Source: Pseudomonas flexibilis
Lineage (GTDB): Bacteria > Pseudomonadota > Gammaproteobacteria > Pseudomonadales > Pseudomonadaceae
Reading direction: 5' to 3'
DNA length: 64,000 nt
Assembly: GCF_000802425.1 (NCBI RefSeq)
Contig: NZ_JRUD01000007.1
Coordinates: 124,001-188,000 of the forward strand
Positions 44,221 through 52,844 of the stretch are shown one piece after another (the stretch's first letter is position 1; every line of letters begins with the position of its first letter). The notes beneath the pieces were generated by a model. It saw only the letters and a program-made list of their open reading frames with translations. It had not been told where the DNA came from and searched no databases. Position numbers and translations under genes: made by a program.

Positions 44221-46089
44221 TCAGAAGCGCTCGATATCCGCCTCACGCTGCAAGCGCGCACGGTAGGCTGCGAAATCGTCCTGACCGGCACGCGACGCCA
44301 GGAAGCGCTGATACATCCGTGCCTCGTTGTCGTCCAGCACTTCCGTCGGCTCACTGACTCCGGTCAGACGCAGCAGAACGTAGTCACCATTGCCGAGCGC
44401 GATACCGGCGAACTGCGGCTTCTGGGCTTGCTCAGGTTTGGGCATGCGGAACAGAGTCTGCAGTACTTGAGGTTCAACCCCTTCCAGAGAGCGGGTGGCC
44501 GCCTCGAAAACCTGCCAGCTGCTCTCCTGGGTGGACGGGGTCTGGCCTTCGCGCAGATTGGCAAGCAGCGCTTCGCCCTGGCTCTTGGCAGCTTCAGCTG
44601 CGGATTCGCGCTGCAGGGTTGCCCGCACACTGCCCGCCACTTGTTCCAGGTTCATACGCTGGGGCTGACGATGCTCTTTTACGCGCATCACCATGATGGT
44701 CTCGGCGTCCAATTCCAGCGCCTGGCTGTTGGCGCCGCTTTCCAGAAGATCCGGGCTGAAAGCCTGCTGGATCACTTGCCGGTTGGCTGTGATGCCAGAG
44801 CTGCCGCCCTCGCGCCCGAAAGGCTCGCTGGTCTGCACCTGCAGACCCAGCTCCTGCGCCGGCTGCTGCAAATCAGCCGCTTCGAAGGCCAGGTTCTCCA
44901 GCTCACGTACCGCCTCGACGAAACGCTGCTCGACCTTCTCGGCCTTCAGGTCACGCTCAAGCTTGTCCTTGAGGGCGGCGAAGCTGGGCACGTCGGCGGC
45001 CTGGGAATCGAGCAACTTGATCAGGTGCCAGCCAAACTCGGTCCGCACCGGCGCAGATACTTCGCCTTTTTTCAGTGCGAACAGCACCGATTCGAACTCC
45101 GGGTCGTAGACACCCGGGCCGGCGAAGCCGAGATCTCCGCCATCAGCCGCCGAGCCGGTATCTTCCGACGCCTCACGGGCCAGGACGGCGAAATCCTCAC
45201 CCTGATCGAGGCGCTGGCGCAGCGCTTCGATCTGCTTGCGTGCCTCGTCGCTGCTACGCGCATCACCCGCTTCAATCAGGATGTGCGCGGCGCGACGCTG
45301 TTCAGCCAGGTTGGCGATCTCTGCCTGGTAACGGGAACGCAGCTCTTCCTCGCTGGTGCTCACCTGGTCGAAGAAGCTGTCCTTCTTGAGCTCGACGTAC
45401 TCGATGACCACCTGCTCGGGGGTCATGAATCGCTGAGCATTCTGTTCGTAATAGGCGGCCACCTGCTCGTCGGTGACGTCAACCTCATTGGTATCGGCCT
45501 TGATGCGATACAGCGCGAAATCACGGGTCTGCTTGTCCAGTCGCACGAAGTCGCGCACTTCTTGCTCGGTCACGAAACCACTGCCAGCAACCGCCGCCTG
45601 CAACTGGCCAATAAGCATCTCTTCTTCAAGCATCTGCCGGAACTGCAGACGGCCGTAGCCCATCTGGCGGATGACCTGGTCGAAGCGCGCTGGACTGAAG
45701 CGGCCGTTCTCCTGGAATTCCGGGGTCTGCAGAATGACCTGATCGAGCGCTGCCTGGGAAAGAGCGAAATCGGATTCCTGGGCAGCCTGCACCAGCAAAC
45801 GACGGTCGATCAGATCGCTGAGTGCCGCATTGCGCAGCAGCTGCTCATCGATCAGAGAGGTATCGAAATCTCGACCAAACTGCTGAAGCAGCTGGCGACG
45901 CTGCATTTCGACAGCCTGGTTGAGTTCGGAAAGACTGATCTCTTCCCCGTTCACCTCGGCGGCAGTCTGCTGGTTTCCGGCACTGTTGAAAATGGCTTCG
46001 AAGCCGGTCAGTGCCAGCAATACGATGATGAGACCGATGATGGTCTTGGCAATCCACCCCTGTGAATTGTCCCTGATATTTTGCAGCAT
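44221..46089 (-). CDS. ppiD: Periplasmic folding chaperone/peptidyl-prolyl isomerase PpiD
   Basis: Predicted 622-residue inner-membrane-anchored periplasmic chaperone at the Sec translocon. One N-terminal membrane helix (about 14-34, AKTIIGLIIVLLALTGFEAIF), a SurA-like N domain, and a parvulin domain (about 265-365: AAHILIEAGDARS, DGGDLGFAGPGVYDPEFE, FGWHLIKLLD), then a C-terminal domain. I chose the ATG at 46089 (MLQNIRDNSQGW) after GGGGGA; the 23 upstream codons lack similarity. It follows hupB and the lon-clpX block, the usual Pseudomonas order. Confidence 0.93.
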   Translation of the reverse strand: MLQNIRDNSQGWIAKTIIGLIIVLLALTGFEAIFNSAGNQQTAAEVNGEEISLSELNQAVEMQRRQLLQQFGRDFDTSLIDEQLLRNAALSDLIDRRLLVQAAQESDFALSQAALDQVILQTPEFQENGRFSPARFDQVIRQMGYGRLQFRQMLEEEMLIGQLQAAVAGSGFVTEQEVRDFVRLDKQTRDFALYRIKADTNEVDVTDEQVAAYYEQNAQRFMTPEQVVIEYVELKKDSFFDQVSTSEEELRSRYQAEIANLAEQRRAAHILIEAGDARSSDEARKQIEALRQRLDQGEDFAVLAREASEDTGSAADGGDLGFAGPGVYDPEFESVLFALKKGEVSAPVRTEFGWHLIKLLDSQAADVPSFAALKDKLERDLKAEKVEQRFVEAVRELENLAFEAADLQQPAQELGLQVQTSEPFGREGGSSGITANRQVIQQAFSPDLLESGANSQALELDAETIMVMRVKEHRQPQRMNLEQVAGSVRATLQRESAAEAAKSQGEALLANLREGQTPSTQESSWQVFEAATRSLEGVEPQVLQTLFRMPKPEQAQKPQFAGIALGNGDYVLLRLTGVSEPTEVLDDNEARMYQRFLASRAGQDDFAAYRARLQREADIERF

Positions 46090-46249
46090 GCATCCCCCAG
46101 TAACGACCGTTCTACGGCCAGGCTGCGCGAGTGAAGCCCGGAAAGTACAAAGGCGCACCGGAGGGATGCGCCTTCGCGATAACCACGGAGTGGGAGGACT
46201 CTAGTTCGGATCCCCCATCTGACAAGCCCAGGCCGCCAGAGTACCCCGC

Positions 46250-46272
46250 TGCCAGGCCGGTGCGGCCTGGCA
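46250..46272 (-). terminator. 10-bp hairpin between hupB and ppiD
   Basis: TGCCAGGCCG (46250-46259) pairs with CGGCCTGGCA (46263-46272), loop of 3. No T-tail on either strand, so it may be a processing or pausing element rather than a full terminator. Confidence 0.4.
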
Positions 46273-46277
46273 ATTCG

Positions 46278-46303
46278 AAAGACGCTTAGTTTACGGCGTC
46301 TTT
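46278..46303 (-). terminator. Hairpin spanning the hupB stop codon
   Basis: AAAGACGC (46278-46285) pairs with GCGTCTTT (46296-46303). The stem encloses the hupB stop in its loop, so the terminator or pause site overlaps the coding end. On the minus strand it ends in CTTT. Confidence 0.45.
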
Positions 46304-46558
46304 CAGTGCCTTGCCCGGCTTGAAGCTCGGGATCTTGGCAGCTTCGATCTTGATCGGCTTGCCAGTCTGCGGGTTGCGACCGGTACGTGCCGCGCGTTCC
46401 TTGACAGCGAAGGTACCGAAGCCCACCAGGACCACGGAATCACCTGCCTTCAGAGCACCAGTGACGGATTCGATCACAGCGTCCAGCGCACGACCAGCAA
46501 CGGCTTTCGGGATATCAGCAGATGCGGCGATGGCATCGATCAGTTCCGACTTGTTCAC
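46286..46558 (-). CDS. hupB: DNA-binding protein HU, beta-type
   Basis: Predicted 90-residue histone-like protein that bends DNA in the nucleoid. The HU fold is complete: [16 protein letters not shown] (helix 1), [30 protein letters not shown] with the RNPQTG arm tip, and [13 protein letters not shown] at the end. The start is GTG at 46558 after AGGGGA; no suitable ATG exists. Located directly downstream of lon on the same strand, as in E. coli and Pseudomonas. Confidence 0.97.
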   Translation of the reverse strand: MNKSELIDAIAASADIPKAVAGRALDAVIESVTGALKAGDSVVLVGFGTFAVKERAARTGRNPQTGKPIKIEAAKIPSFKPGKALKDAVN

Positions 46559-46682
46559 TCTAAGTCCCCTTATCTAACTTTAATGAAGTTATTTTTTACA
46601 GTTAACTTGATTTCGCAGAACAACCTGTACACGCAGCGACAATTAACCAGCGCCGAAAATCGTGTCGAGGGAGGCCTTTCGG

Positions 46683-48083
46683 CTAATGCGTGCTGATTCT
46701 CTCCTTGGAATCAGTCTCGCGGGTTTCATCCTTGGCTACCATGTCCGGAGCCGCATCAGGCAAGGGCTCCGGGGCGTATTGCAGCGCAATTTGCAGGACC
46801 TCGTCAATCCATTTGACGGGCTTGATTTGCAGATCCTGTTTGATGTTTTCAGGAATCTCCTTCAAATCCCGCAGGTTTTCCTCGGGAATGATCACCGTCT
46901 TGATGCCGCCGCGGCGAGCCGCGAGGAGTTTCTCCTTCAGCCCGCCAATTGCCAGGACCTGGCCGCGCAAGGTGATTTCGCCCGTCATGGCCACATCGGC
47001 GCGCACCGGGATCTGGGTCAGCGCCGACACCAGGGCCGTGCACAGACCGATGCCAGCACTGGGACCATCCTTCGGGGTTGCTCCCTCGGGCATGTGGATG
47101 TGCACGTCGCGCTTCTCATGAAAATCCAGAGGGATACCCAGGCTCTTGGCACGGCTGCGCACCACGGTCAGGGCGGCGGTCATGGACTCGGCCATCACAT
47201 CGCCCAGCGAACCGGTCTTGATCAGTTGGCCCTTCCCTGGCACCACTGCGGTTTCGATGGTCAGCAGCTCGCCGCCCACCTGTGTCCAGGCGAGTCCGGT
47301 GACCTGCCCCACCTGGTCTTCCTGCTCGGCCAGCCCATACCGGTACTTGCGCACACCCAGATAATGCTCGAGCGACTCCGGCGTCACCTCCACCTGGAAG
47401 CGCTTTTCCTTGATGTTCTCTTTCACCACCTTGCGACAGACCTTGGCGATCTGGCGTTCAAGACCGCGCACACCTGCTTCCCGGGTGTAGTAGCGAATGA
47501 CGTCGCGGATCGTTTCCTCGCTGACCGTCAGCTCGCTCGGCTTGAGGCCATTGGCGCGAATCTGCTTGGGCAGCAGGTATTTGGTAGTGATGTTGACCTT
47601 CTCGTCCTCGGTGTAACCCGGCAGGCGAATGACTTCCATACGATCCAGCAACGGCGCCGGAATGTTCATGGAGTTCGAGGTGCATACGAACATCACATCC
47701 GAAAGGTCGTAGTCGACTTCCAGGTAGTGGTCATTGAAATGGTGGTTCTGCTCGGGATCCAGCACTTCCAGCAAAGCCGAGGCCGGATCGCCTCGCATGT
47801 CACTGCCGAGCTTGTCGATCTCATCCAGCAGGAACAGCGGGTTGCGCACGCCGCCCTTGGTCATCTTCTGAATCAGGCGCCCCGGCATGGAACCGATGTA
47901 GGTACGGCGGTGGCCACGAATCTCGGCCTCGTCGCGAACGCCACCCAGCGCCATGCGCACGAACTTGCGGTTGGTGGAACGCGCAATGGACTTCTCGCGT
48001 CCGACGAACAGCGGGATCACCATGTGTGGATAGACCACGACATCACGCAACGGCAGGAGTGGCAATTCGATGGTTTTCTTCAT
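46683..48083 (-). CDS. lon: Lon protease with in-frame internal deletion (Walker A lost)
   Basis: A 466-residue Lon-type protein where about 798 is normal. It starts normally ([20 protein letters not shown]...[10 protein letters not shown]) and after residue 33 jumps straight to [21 protein letters not shown], which in intact Lon lies just after Walker A. About 332 residues are absent: most of the N-terminal substrate-binding domain, the coiled coil and GPPGVGKT. Walker B (LFLLDEIDK), the sensor regions and the Ser-Lys protease site (Ser342 in PKDGPSAG, Lys385) remain. The junction is TCCATTGCG at 47982-47990. Frame and flanks are intact, with the normal C-terminal end. ATPase-driven proteolysis is expected to be lost. 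A real deletion or an assembly error are both possible. Confidence 0.9.
   Translation of the reverse strand: MKKTIELPLLPLRDVVVYPHMVIPLFVGREKSIARSTNRKFVRMALGGVRDEAEIRGHRRTYIGSMPGRLIQKMTKGGVRNPLFLLDEIDKLGSDMRGDPASALLEVLDPEQNHHFNDHYLEVDYDLSDVMFVCTSNSMNIPAPLLDRMEVIRLPGYTEDEKVNITTKYLLPKQIRANGLKPSELTVSEETIRDVIRYYTREAGVRGLERQIAKVCRKVVKENIKEKRFQVEVTPESLEHYLGVRKYRYGLAEQEDQVGQVTGLAWTQVGGELLTIETAVVPGKGQLIKTGSLGDVMAESMTAALTVVRSRAKSLGIPLDFHEKRDVHIHMPEGATPKDGPSAGIGLCTALVSALTQIPVRADVAMTGEITLRGQVLAIGGLKEKLLAARRGGIKTVIIPEENLRDLKEIPENIKQDLQIKPVKWIDEVLQIALQYAPEPLPDAAPDMVAKDETRETDSKERISTH
47982..47990 (-). other. Junction of the lon deletion
   Basis: The joined residues are Ser-Ile-Ala. The normal left flank reads GREKSI and the normal right flank QSIAKAT or ESIARAT in other Lon proteins, so both parental sites encode Ser-Ile and probably shared TCCATT. 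That fits a recombination-independent deletion between short direct repeats. The parental sequences are inferred from related proteins, not seen here. Confidence 0.55.
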
Positions 48084-48139
48084 AACTGGACTCTGCGACG
48101 GCCGGTGGCCGTGATCGGTGGGTTGCCCTTGCCGCCAAG

Positions 48140-48166
48140 ATGAGGGCGAACCTGAAAAAACACAAG
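48140..48166 (-). promoter_or_regulatory. Candidate heat-shock (sigma-32) promoter of lon
   Basis: On the minus strand CTTGTGT (48166-48160), 13 bases, then CCCTCAT (48146-48140), close to the CTTGAAA-N13/14-CCCCAT pattern and about 55 bases before the lon ATG. lon is heat-induced in related bacteria. One -35 half is weak. Confidence 0.35.
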
Positions 48167-48184
48167 CAAGGGACCTTAATGAAG

Positions 48185-48204
48185 AAGGGGCCCGCAGGCC
48201 CCTT
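48185..48204. terminator. Terminator between clpX and lon
   Basis: AAGGGGCC (48185-48192) and GGCCCCTT (48197-48204) form a perfect stem with loop CGCA. On the minus strand it lies just after the clpX stop and ends in TTCTTC. The plus strand has TTTTT after the stem, so it works better in that direction. Confidence 0.7.
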
Positions 48205-48208
48205 TTTC

Positions 48209-49489
48209 TCACGCGTCCGGCGCTGCCTTGGCGGTAGGCTCGCTGTTCTCGTAGATGAGCAGCGGCTTGGAGGTGCCTTCGATGACGTTTTCATCGATCA
48301 CCACCTTGCTGACGTCGCCCTGCGAGGGGATCTCGTACATGGTATCCAGCAGGATGCCTTCGAGGATGGAGCGCAGGCCACGCGCACCAGTCTTGCGCTC
48401 GAGCGCGCGGCGCGCCACGGCGCGCAACGCATCGGGACGGAACTCCAGGTCGACACCTTCCATCTCGAACAGCTTGGCGTACTGCTTGGTCAGCGCATTC
48501 TTCGGCTCGGCGAGGATTTCGATCAGCGCAGCTTCGTCCAGCTCTTCGAGGGTGGCGATTACCGGCAGGCGACCGACGAACTCGGGAATCAGCCCGAACT
48601 TGACCAGATCGTCCGGCGTGACCTCGCGCAGCGAATCACCGACCGACTTGCCGGCATCCTTGCTGCGCACTTCGGCCGTGAAGCCGATGCCACCCTTGGT
48701 GGAGCGACCCTGGATGACCTTCTCCAGCCCGGCGAAGGCGCCACCGCAGATGAACAGGATGTTGCGAGTGTCCACCTGCAGGAATTCCTGCTGCGGATGC
48801 TTGCGACCACCTTGCGGCGGAACGGAGGCAACCGTGCCCTCGATCAGCTTGAGTAGCGCCTGCTGCACGCCCTCACCCGAGACATCACGGGTGATCGACG
48901 GGTTGTCCGACTTACGTGAGATCTTGTCGATCTCGTCGATGTAGACGATGCCCATCTGGGCCTTTTCCACGTCGTAGTCGCACTTCTGCAACAGCTTCTG
49001 GATGATGTTCTCCACGTCCTCGCCCACGTAACCGGCTTCGGTCAGCGTGGTGGCATCGGCGATGGTGAACGGCACATTCAGCAGGCGCGCCAGGGTTTCG
49101 GCCAGCAGTGTCTTGCCCGAACCGGTCGGGCCGATCAGCAGGATGTTGCTCTTGCCGAGCTCGACATCATCCTTCTTGTCCCGCTGGTTGAGGCGCTTGT
49201 AGTGGTTGTAGACAGCGACGGCCAGAATCTTCTTGGCACGCTCCTGACCGATCACATACTGATCGAGGATCGCACTGATCTCCTTGGGCGTCGGCAATTT
49301 GTGCGCATTGCTCTCGGCCTGTGCTTCCTGCACCTCCTCGCGGATGATGTCGTTGCACAGATCTACGCACTCGTCGCAGATAAAGACAGAGGGTCCGGCG
49401 ATCAGCTTGCGCACTTCGTGCTGGCTCTTGCCGCAGAAGGAGCAATAAAGCAGCTTGCCGTTGTCCTCGCCATTGCGGGTATCAGTCAT
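48209..49489 (-). CDS. clpX: ClpX, ATP-binding unfoldase of ClpXP
   Basis: Predicted 426-residue AAA+ unfoldase. The N-terminal zinc domain has [30 protein letters not shown], with four cysteines. Walker A is [12 protein letters not shown], Walker [10 protein letters not shown], the pore loop GYVGEDVE, and the ClpP-docking IGF-type loop is seen as IGFTAEVRS (about 270). The ATG at 49489 ([12 protein letters not shown]) is preceded by weak ribosome sequence. Length matches family (424 in E. coli). Follows clpP by about 99 bases and precedes lon. Confidence 0.97.
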   Translation of the reverse strand: MTDTRNGEDNGKLLYCSFCGKSQHEVRKLIAGPSVFICDECVDLCNDIIREEVQEAQAESNAHKLPTPKEISAILDQYVIGQERAKKILAVAVYNHYKRLNQRDKKDDVELGKSNILLIGPTGSGKTLLAETLARLLNVPFTIADATTLTEAGYVGEDVENIIQKLLQKCDYDVEKAQMGIVYIDEIDKISRKSDNPSITRDVSGEGVQQALLKLIEGTVASVPPQGGRKHPQQEFLQVDTRNILFICGGAFAGLEKVIQGRSTKGGIGFTAEVRSKDAGKSVGDSLREVTPDDLVKFGLIPEFVGRLPVIATLEELDEAALIEILAEPKNALTKQYAKLFEMEGVDLEFRPDALRAVARRALERKTGARGLRSILEGILLDTMYEIPSQGDVSKVVIDENVIEGTSKPLLIYENSEPTAKAAPDA

Positions 49490-49553
49490 TCGGTCAATCC
49501 AATACGGTAGGCGTGAAACACAAGATGAGGGCAATCAGGGGCATTTTCAACCC

Positions 49554-49581
49554 TGCGGCGACCGGATATCCGACCGCCGCA
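49554..49581 (-). terminator. Hairpin between clpP and clpX
   Basis: TGCGGCG (49554-49560) pairs with CGCCGCA (49575-49581); inside, CGGAT (49563-49567) pairs with ATCCG (49568-49572) after two mismatches. It starts about 8 bases past the clpP stop. No T-run. It probably tunes read-through from clpP into clpX. Confidence 0.5.
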
Positions 49582-49588
49582 CACAGAA

Positions 49589-50224
49589 TTACAGCGCCAG
49601 TCGACGCTCGAGCACCTGGTCGATCAGTCCGTATTTGACCGCTTCTTCGCCGCTCATGAAGTTGTCCCGGTCGGTATCGCGGGCGATCACATCGATCGGC
49701 TGGTTGCAGTGGTGAGCCAGGATCTTGTTCAGACGCTCGCGGATGGTCAGGATTTCCCGGGCATGGATCTCGATGTCAGACGCCTGGCCCTGGAAACCGC
49801 CCAGGGGCTGGTGAATCATCATGCGCGAATGCGGCAGGCAGTAACGCTTGCCGGCGGCGCCGCCAGCCAGCAGCAGCGCACCCATGCTGCAGGCCTGGCC
49901 GATGCAGTAGGTGGTGACGTCCGGCTTGATGAACTGCATGGTGTCGTAGATCGACATGCCGGCGGTCACCGAACCGCCCGGCGAGTTGATGTACAGGTGG
50001 ATATCCTTGTCGGGGTTCTCGGCTTCCAGGAACAGCAGCTGGGCAACCACCAGGTTGGCCATGTAGTCCTCGACCTGGCCGACCAGGAAGATCACCCGCT
50101 CCTTGAGCAGGCGGGAATAGATGTCGTAGGCGCGCTCGCCACGAGCGGACTGCTCGATCACCATCGGCACCAGGCCACCGGCGGCCTGGATTTCAGGCAT
50201 TTGCATAAAGGAATTGCGGGACAT
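49589..50224 (-). CDS. clpP: ClpP, ATP-dependent protease proteolytic subunit
   Basis: Predicted 211-residue serine peptidase forming the ClpP tetradecamer. The catalytic triad is clear: Ser in [11 protein letters not shown], His in [20 protein letters not shown], Asp in [20 protein letters not shown]. The ATG at 50224 (MSRNSFMQ) is the family start; a GTG at 50263 is also open and has a GGAG between it and the ATG. Lies between tig and clpX. Confidence 0.96.
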   Translation of the reverse strand: MSRNSFMQMPEIQAAGGLVPMVIEQSARGERAYDIYSRLLKERVIFLVGQVEDYMANLVVAQLLFLEAENPDKDIHLYINSPGGSVTAGMSIYDTMQFIKPDVTTYCIGQACSMGALLLAGGAAGKRYCLPHSRMMIHQPLGGFQGQASDIEIHAREILTIRERLNKILAHHCNQPIDVIARDTDRDNFMSGEEAVKYGLIDQVLERRLAL

Positions 50225-50262
50225 TTCCAGCGATCGCTCCCTATTGAACGGTCCTAAAGACA

Positions 50263-50289
50263 CATAAGCCAGCGCTAGGCTGGCTTATG
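50263..50289 (-). terminator. 11-bp hairpin between tig and clpP
   Basis: CATAAGCCAGC (50263-50273) pairs perfectly with GCTGGCTTATG (50279-50289), loop of 5. On the minus strand it is followed by TGTCTTTAG, a weak T-rich tail. It lies 24 bases past the tig stop. Confidence 0.65.
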
Positions 50290-50312
50290 CGGTGCTCGAG
50301 CGGGGGGAAGAA

Positions 50313-51623
50313 TCAGGCGACTTGCGGAGCTTCCGCCGGCTTGACAGCTTCTTCGTAGGAGACCGACTTGTCGGTTACCTTGGCCTTACCGAGGACAGTA
50401 TCTACAACTTGTTCTTCCAGTACAACCGAGCGCACTTCGTTCAGCTGCTTCTCGTTCTTCAGGTACCAGGCCACCACCTGCTCGGGCTCCTGGTAGGCCG
50501 AAGCCATTTCCTCGATCAGCGCACGGACGCGGGTTTCGTCGGGCTTCAGCTCGTTCTGCTTGACTACCTCGGCGATGATCAGACCCAGCACCACGCGACG
50601 CTTGGCCTGCTCCTCGAAAAGCTCGGCGGGCAGGTTTTCCGGCTTGATGTTGCCACCGAACTGCTGGACTGCCTGCACACGCAGACGGTTCACTTCGTCG
50701 GCGACCAGTGCCTTGGGCACTTCAACCGGGTTGGTTTCCAGCAGACCTTCCATGACCTGGTTCTTCACCTTGGTCTTGATGGCCTGGCGCAGCTCGCGCT
50801 CCATATTCTTGCGGACTTCGGCGCGGAAGCCTTCCAGACCGCCTTCCTTCACACCGAACAGGGCGAAGAAGGCGTCGTTCAGTTCCGGCAGTGCCGGGGC
50901 CGCGACGGCAGTCACGTTGACAGTGAATTCGGCAGTCTTGCCGGCCAGATCCAGGTTCTGGTAGTCCTCGGGGAAGGTCGGGTTGATAACGCGCTCTTCA
51001 CCGGCCTTGACGCCAACCAGGGCGTCTTCGAAGCCCGGGATCATGCGACCCGAACCGAGAACCAGCGGCACACCCTTGGCGGAACCGCCAGCAAAGGCCT
51101 CGCCGTCGATCTTGCCCACGAAGTCGATGGTGATCTGGTCGCCGTTCTCGGCAGCGCGTTCGACAGCTTCGAAACGGGTGTTCTGCTTGCGCAGCACGTC
51201 CAGCATGGTGTCGACATCGGCATCGCCGACTTCAGCCTGCGGACGCTCCACGGCAATGCCTTCGAAGCCAGCCAGTTTGATTTCCGGGAACACTTCGAAC
51301 GTGGCAACGTATTCCAGATCCTTGCCCTTTTCGAACACCTTCGGCTCGATGGACGGGGCGCCGGCCGGGTTCAGTTTCTGCTCGACCACGGCTTCGTAGA
51401 AGGTTTCCTGGATCAGATCACCCAGGGCCTCCTGACGGGCAGCACCTTCGTAACGCTGACGAATGACGCTCATCGGCACCTTGCCCGGGCGGAAGCCGGG
51501 GACCTTGGCGCGACGGGCGGTCTGCTGCAGGCTCTTGTCGACTGCGGACTCGATGCGTGCGGCCGGCACGCCGACAGTCATCCGGCGCTCAAGAGCGGAG
51601 GTGGCTTCTACAGAAACTTGCAT
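50313..51623 (-). CDS. tig: Trigger factor
   Basis: Predicted 436-residue ribosome-bound chaperone with prolyl isomerase activity. The ribosome-binding signature [17 protein letters not shown] is near residue 44, the FKBP-like domain (about 150-245) has [22 protein letters not shown], and the helical C-terminal arms follow. The ATG at 51623 ([14 protein letters not shown]) is the family start; upstream frame lacks similarity. First of tig-clpP-clpX-lon. Confidence 0.97.
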   Translation of the reverse strand: MQVSVEATSALERRMTVGVPAARIESAVDKSLQQTARRAKVPGFRPGKVPMSVIRQRYEGAARQEALGDLIQETFYEAVVEQKLNPAGAPSIEPKVFEKGKDLEYVATFEVFPEIKLAGFEGIAVERPQAEVGDADVDTMLDVLRKQNTRFEAVERAAENGDQITIDFVGKIDGEAFAGGSAKGVPLVLGSGRMIPGFEDALVGVKAGEERVINPTFPEDYQNLDLAGKTAEFTVNVTAVAAPALPELNDAFFALFGVKEGGLEGFRAEVRKNMERELRQAIKTKVKNQVMEGLLETNPVEVPKALVADEVNRLRVQAVQQFGGNIKPENLPAELFEEQAKRRVVLGLIIAEVVKQNELKPDETRVRALIEEMASAYQEPEQVVAWYLKNEKQLNEVRSVVLEEQVVDTVLGKAKVTDKSVSYEEAVKPAEAPQVA

Positions 51624-51845
51624 GGATATTCCTCGTTGCACAGACGTGGTGCCGGCCGTTCCGGCTTGATCAAGGGCATGCATTCTAGATGCACCCCGGG
51701 TGGAAGTCACCCCATGGAACGGATCGGCAGAAAGGGGCGGCGGGAGCGCTCAAACGCAGCACGACAGCGCTTCCCGACCTGTCAAAAATCGCAGGGCGGC
51801 GATTCTAGCCGGCGAAAGACAGGCTTGTATACCGAGGCGTGGAGC

Positions 51846-52397
51846 TCAGGCGTGCACGCTCGTGTTCATCGAGCCATGGGGCATGTGCAGCTCGTCGATG
51901 GCCTGGATCAAGCCGCAGGCCAGCGCCTCGTCCGGACTGATGATGCGCGGCGCCGCGGTGAGGTAGGTGGCAACGTCCAGGGGCTCGGCCGCTCCCCGGG
52001 TGCGCTCCAGGACAATCTGCTCATACAGGAAGCGGTCGTGATCCATGCTCATCGCGTATTCCGTCATGCGCGCATGGTCGATCGCGCCATGCAGCGTCCA
52101 GTGGAAAGGGTGAAACAGGAACTTGCTGAACCGACTCGCCGTGCGCCGCTCCCCGGCAAGGAAGATGATGTTGCCCATGGATTCCACAGTACCCAGGTTG
52201 TGGGTATGCACCGGAACCGGCAGCGACATCAGGAAATTGAACAGCGAAAAGCCGTAGCTGCACTCCCCGCCCATCGTCGCGATCTTGATCACCAGCTCGC
52301 TGGCTTCCTGCTGCACCGCCTTGGTGCATTTATCGATCAACTGTCCGGTAGTGGAAGAATTGATCGGGCCGGTGAAATGCACGACATAACTGGTCAT
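51846..52397 (-). CDS. ClpP-like serine peptidase paralog
   Basis: Predicted 183-residue ClpP-fold protein, much diverged from the neighbouring ClpP. The nucleophile is seen in GTVESMGNIIFLAGE (Ser about 91) and a His in FLFHPFHWTLHG. At the position aligned with the catalytic Asp of ClpP, the sequence reads APRIISPDEAL, so that Asp seems replaced by Pro; another acidic residue would have to serve. The ATG at 52397 gives MTSYVVHFTGPIN. It precedes tig on the same strand, with a DUF2795-like gene 11 bases upstream. It could be an independent peptidase or a regulatory partner. No signal peptide. Confidence 0.8.
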   Translation of the reverse strand: MTSYVVHFTGPINSSTTGQLIDKCTKAVQQEASELVIKIATMGGECSYGFSLFNFLMSLPVPVHTHNLGTVESMGNIIFLAGERRTASRFSKFLFHPFHWTLHGAIDHARMTEYAMSMDHDRFLYEQIVLERTRGAAEPLDVATYLTAAPRIISPDEALACGLIQAIDELHMPHGSMNTSVHA

Positions 52398-52408
52398 CTC
52401 GCAACCGC

Positions 52409-52612
52409 TCAACGCCGCTCGTAACGCTTAAGGATCTCCGCCATGCTGCCGAAATCCTGCGCCGGCAGGGCCTCCAGCATGCGCAGCACCGCCTCGCTGG
52501 CACCGTTCTCCCTGGCCTTGCGAATCAACCGATCGCGATCAGCGGGAAAATCCAGGCCGTGCAGATAGCGACTGACCTGATCATCCGGCGCAGGTTTTTT
52601 TTCAAGGCTCAT
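52409..52612 (-). CDS. Small DUF2795-like protein
   Basis: Predicted 67-residue soluble protein (MSLEKKPAPDDQVSRYLHGL...). The pattern VSRYLHGLDFPADRDRLIRKARENGASEAVLRMLEALPAQDFGSMAEILKRY fits DUF2795, small helical proteins with a proposed link to stress or nucleic acids but no proven function. The stop lies 11 bases before the ClpP-like ATG, so the two are probably co-translated. Confidence 0.75.
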   Translation of the reverse strand: MSLEKKPAPDDQVSRYLHGLDFPADRDRLIRKARENGASEAVLRMLEALPAQDFGSMAEILKRYERR

Positions 52613-52844
52613 ACACCACCCCAATTGTTCAACTTCCCTTTTCCTTCAAAGGTATGGAACCGCTCTCCAGCCAAGCAGTTCGGCAAACGCAGCTGCCAGC
52701 GGACGGGCGGCGAGACCCGGTTTGCCCGCCATGGCTTCGCTGTCTACGCTCAAAAGCACTTTGGCGCAGCCTTGGCTGTGTGGCGCCTGCGCAGGCAAGA
52801 CCTTCGGGCGCAGCGCCCGATGCAACGGGACGGGAGCAAGCACC
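52613..52844. other. Gene-free region upstream of narK
   Basis: This 232-base divergent region should contain the nar promoter. I could not find a good ANR/FNR box (TTGAT-N4-ATCAA) or NarL heptamers. Open frames here (for example 52646-52846, minus) have no recognised family. The G/C-rich part at 52700-52840 might be a dispersed repeat. Confidence 0.4.
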
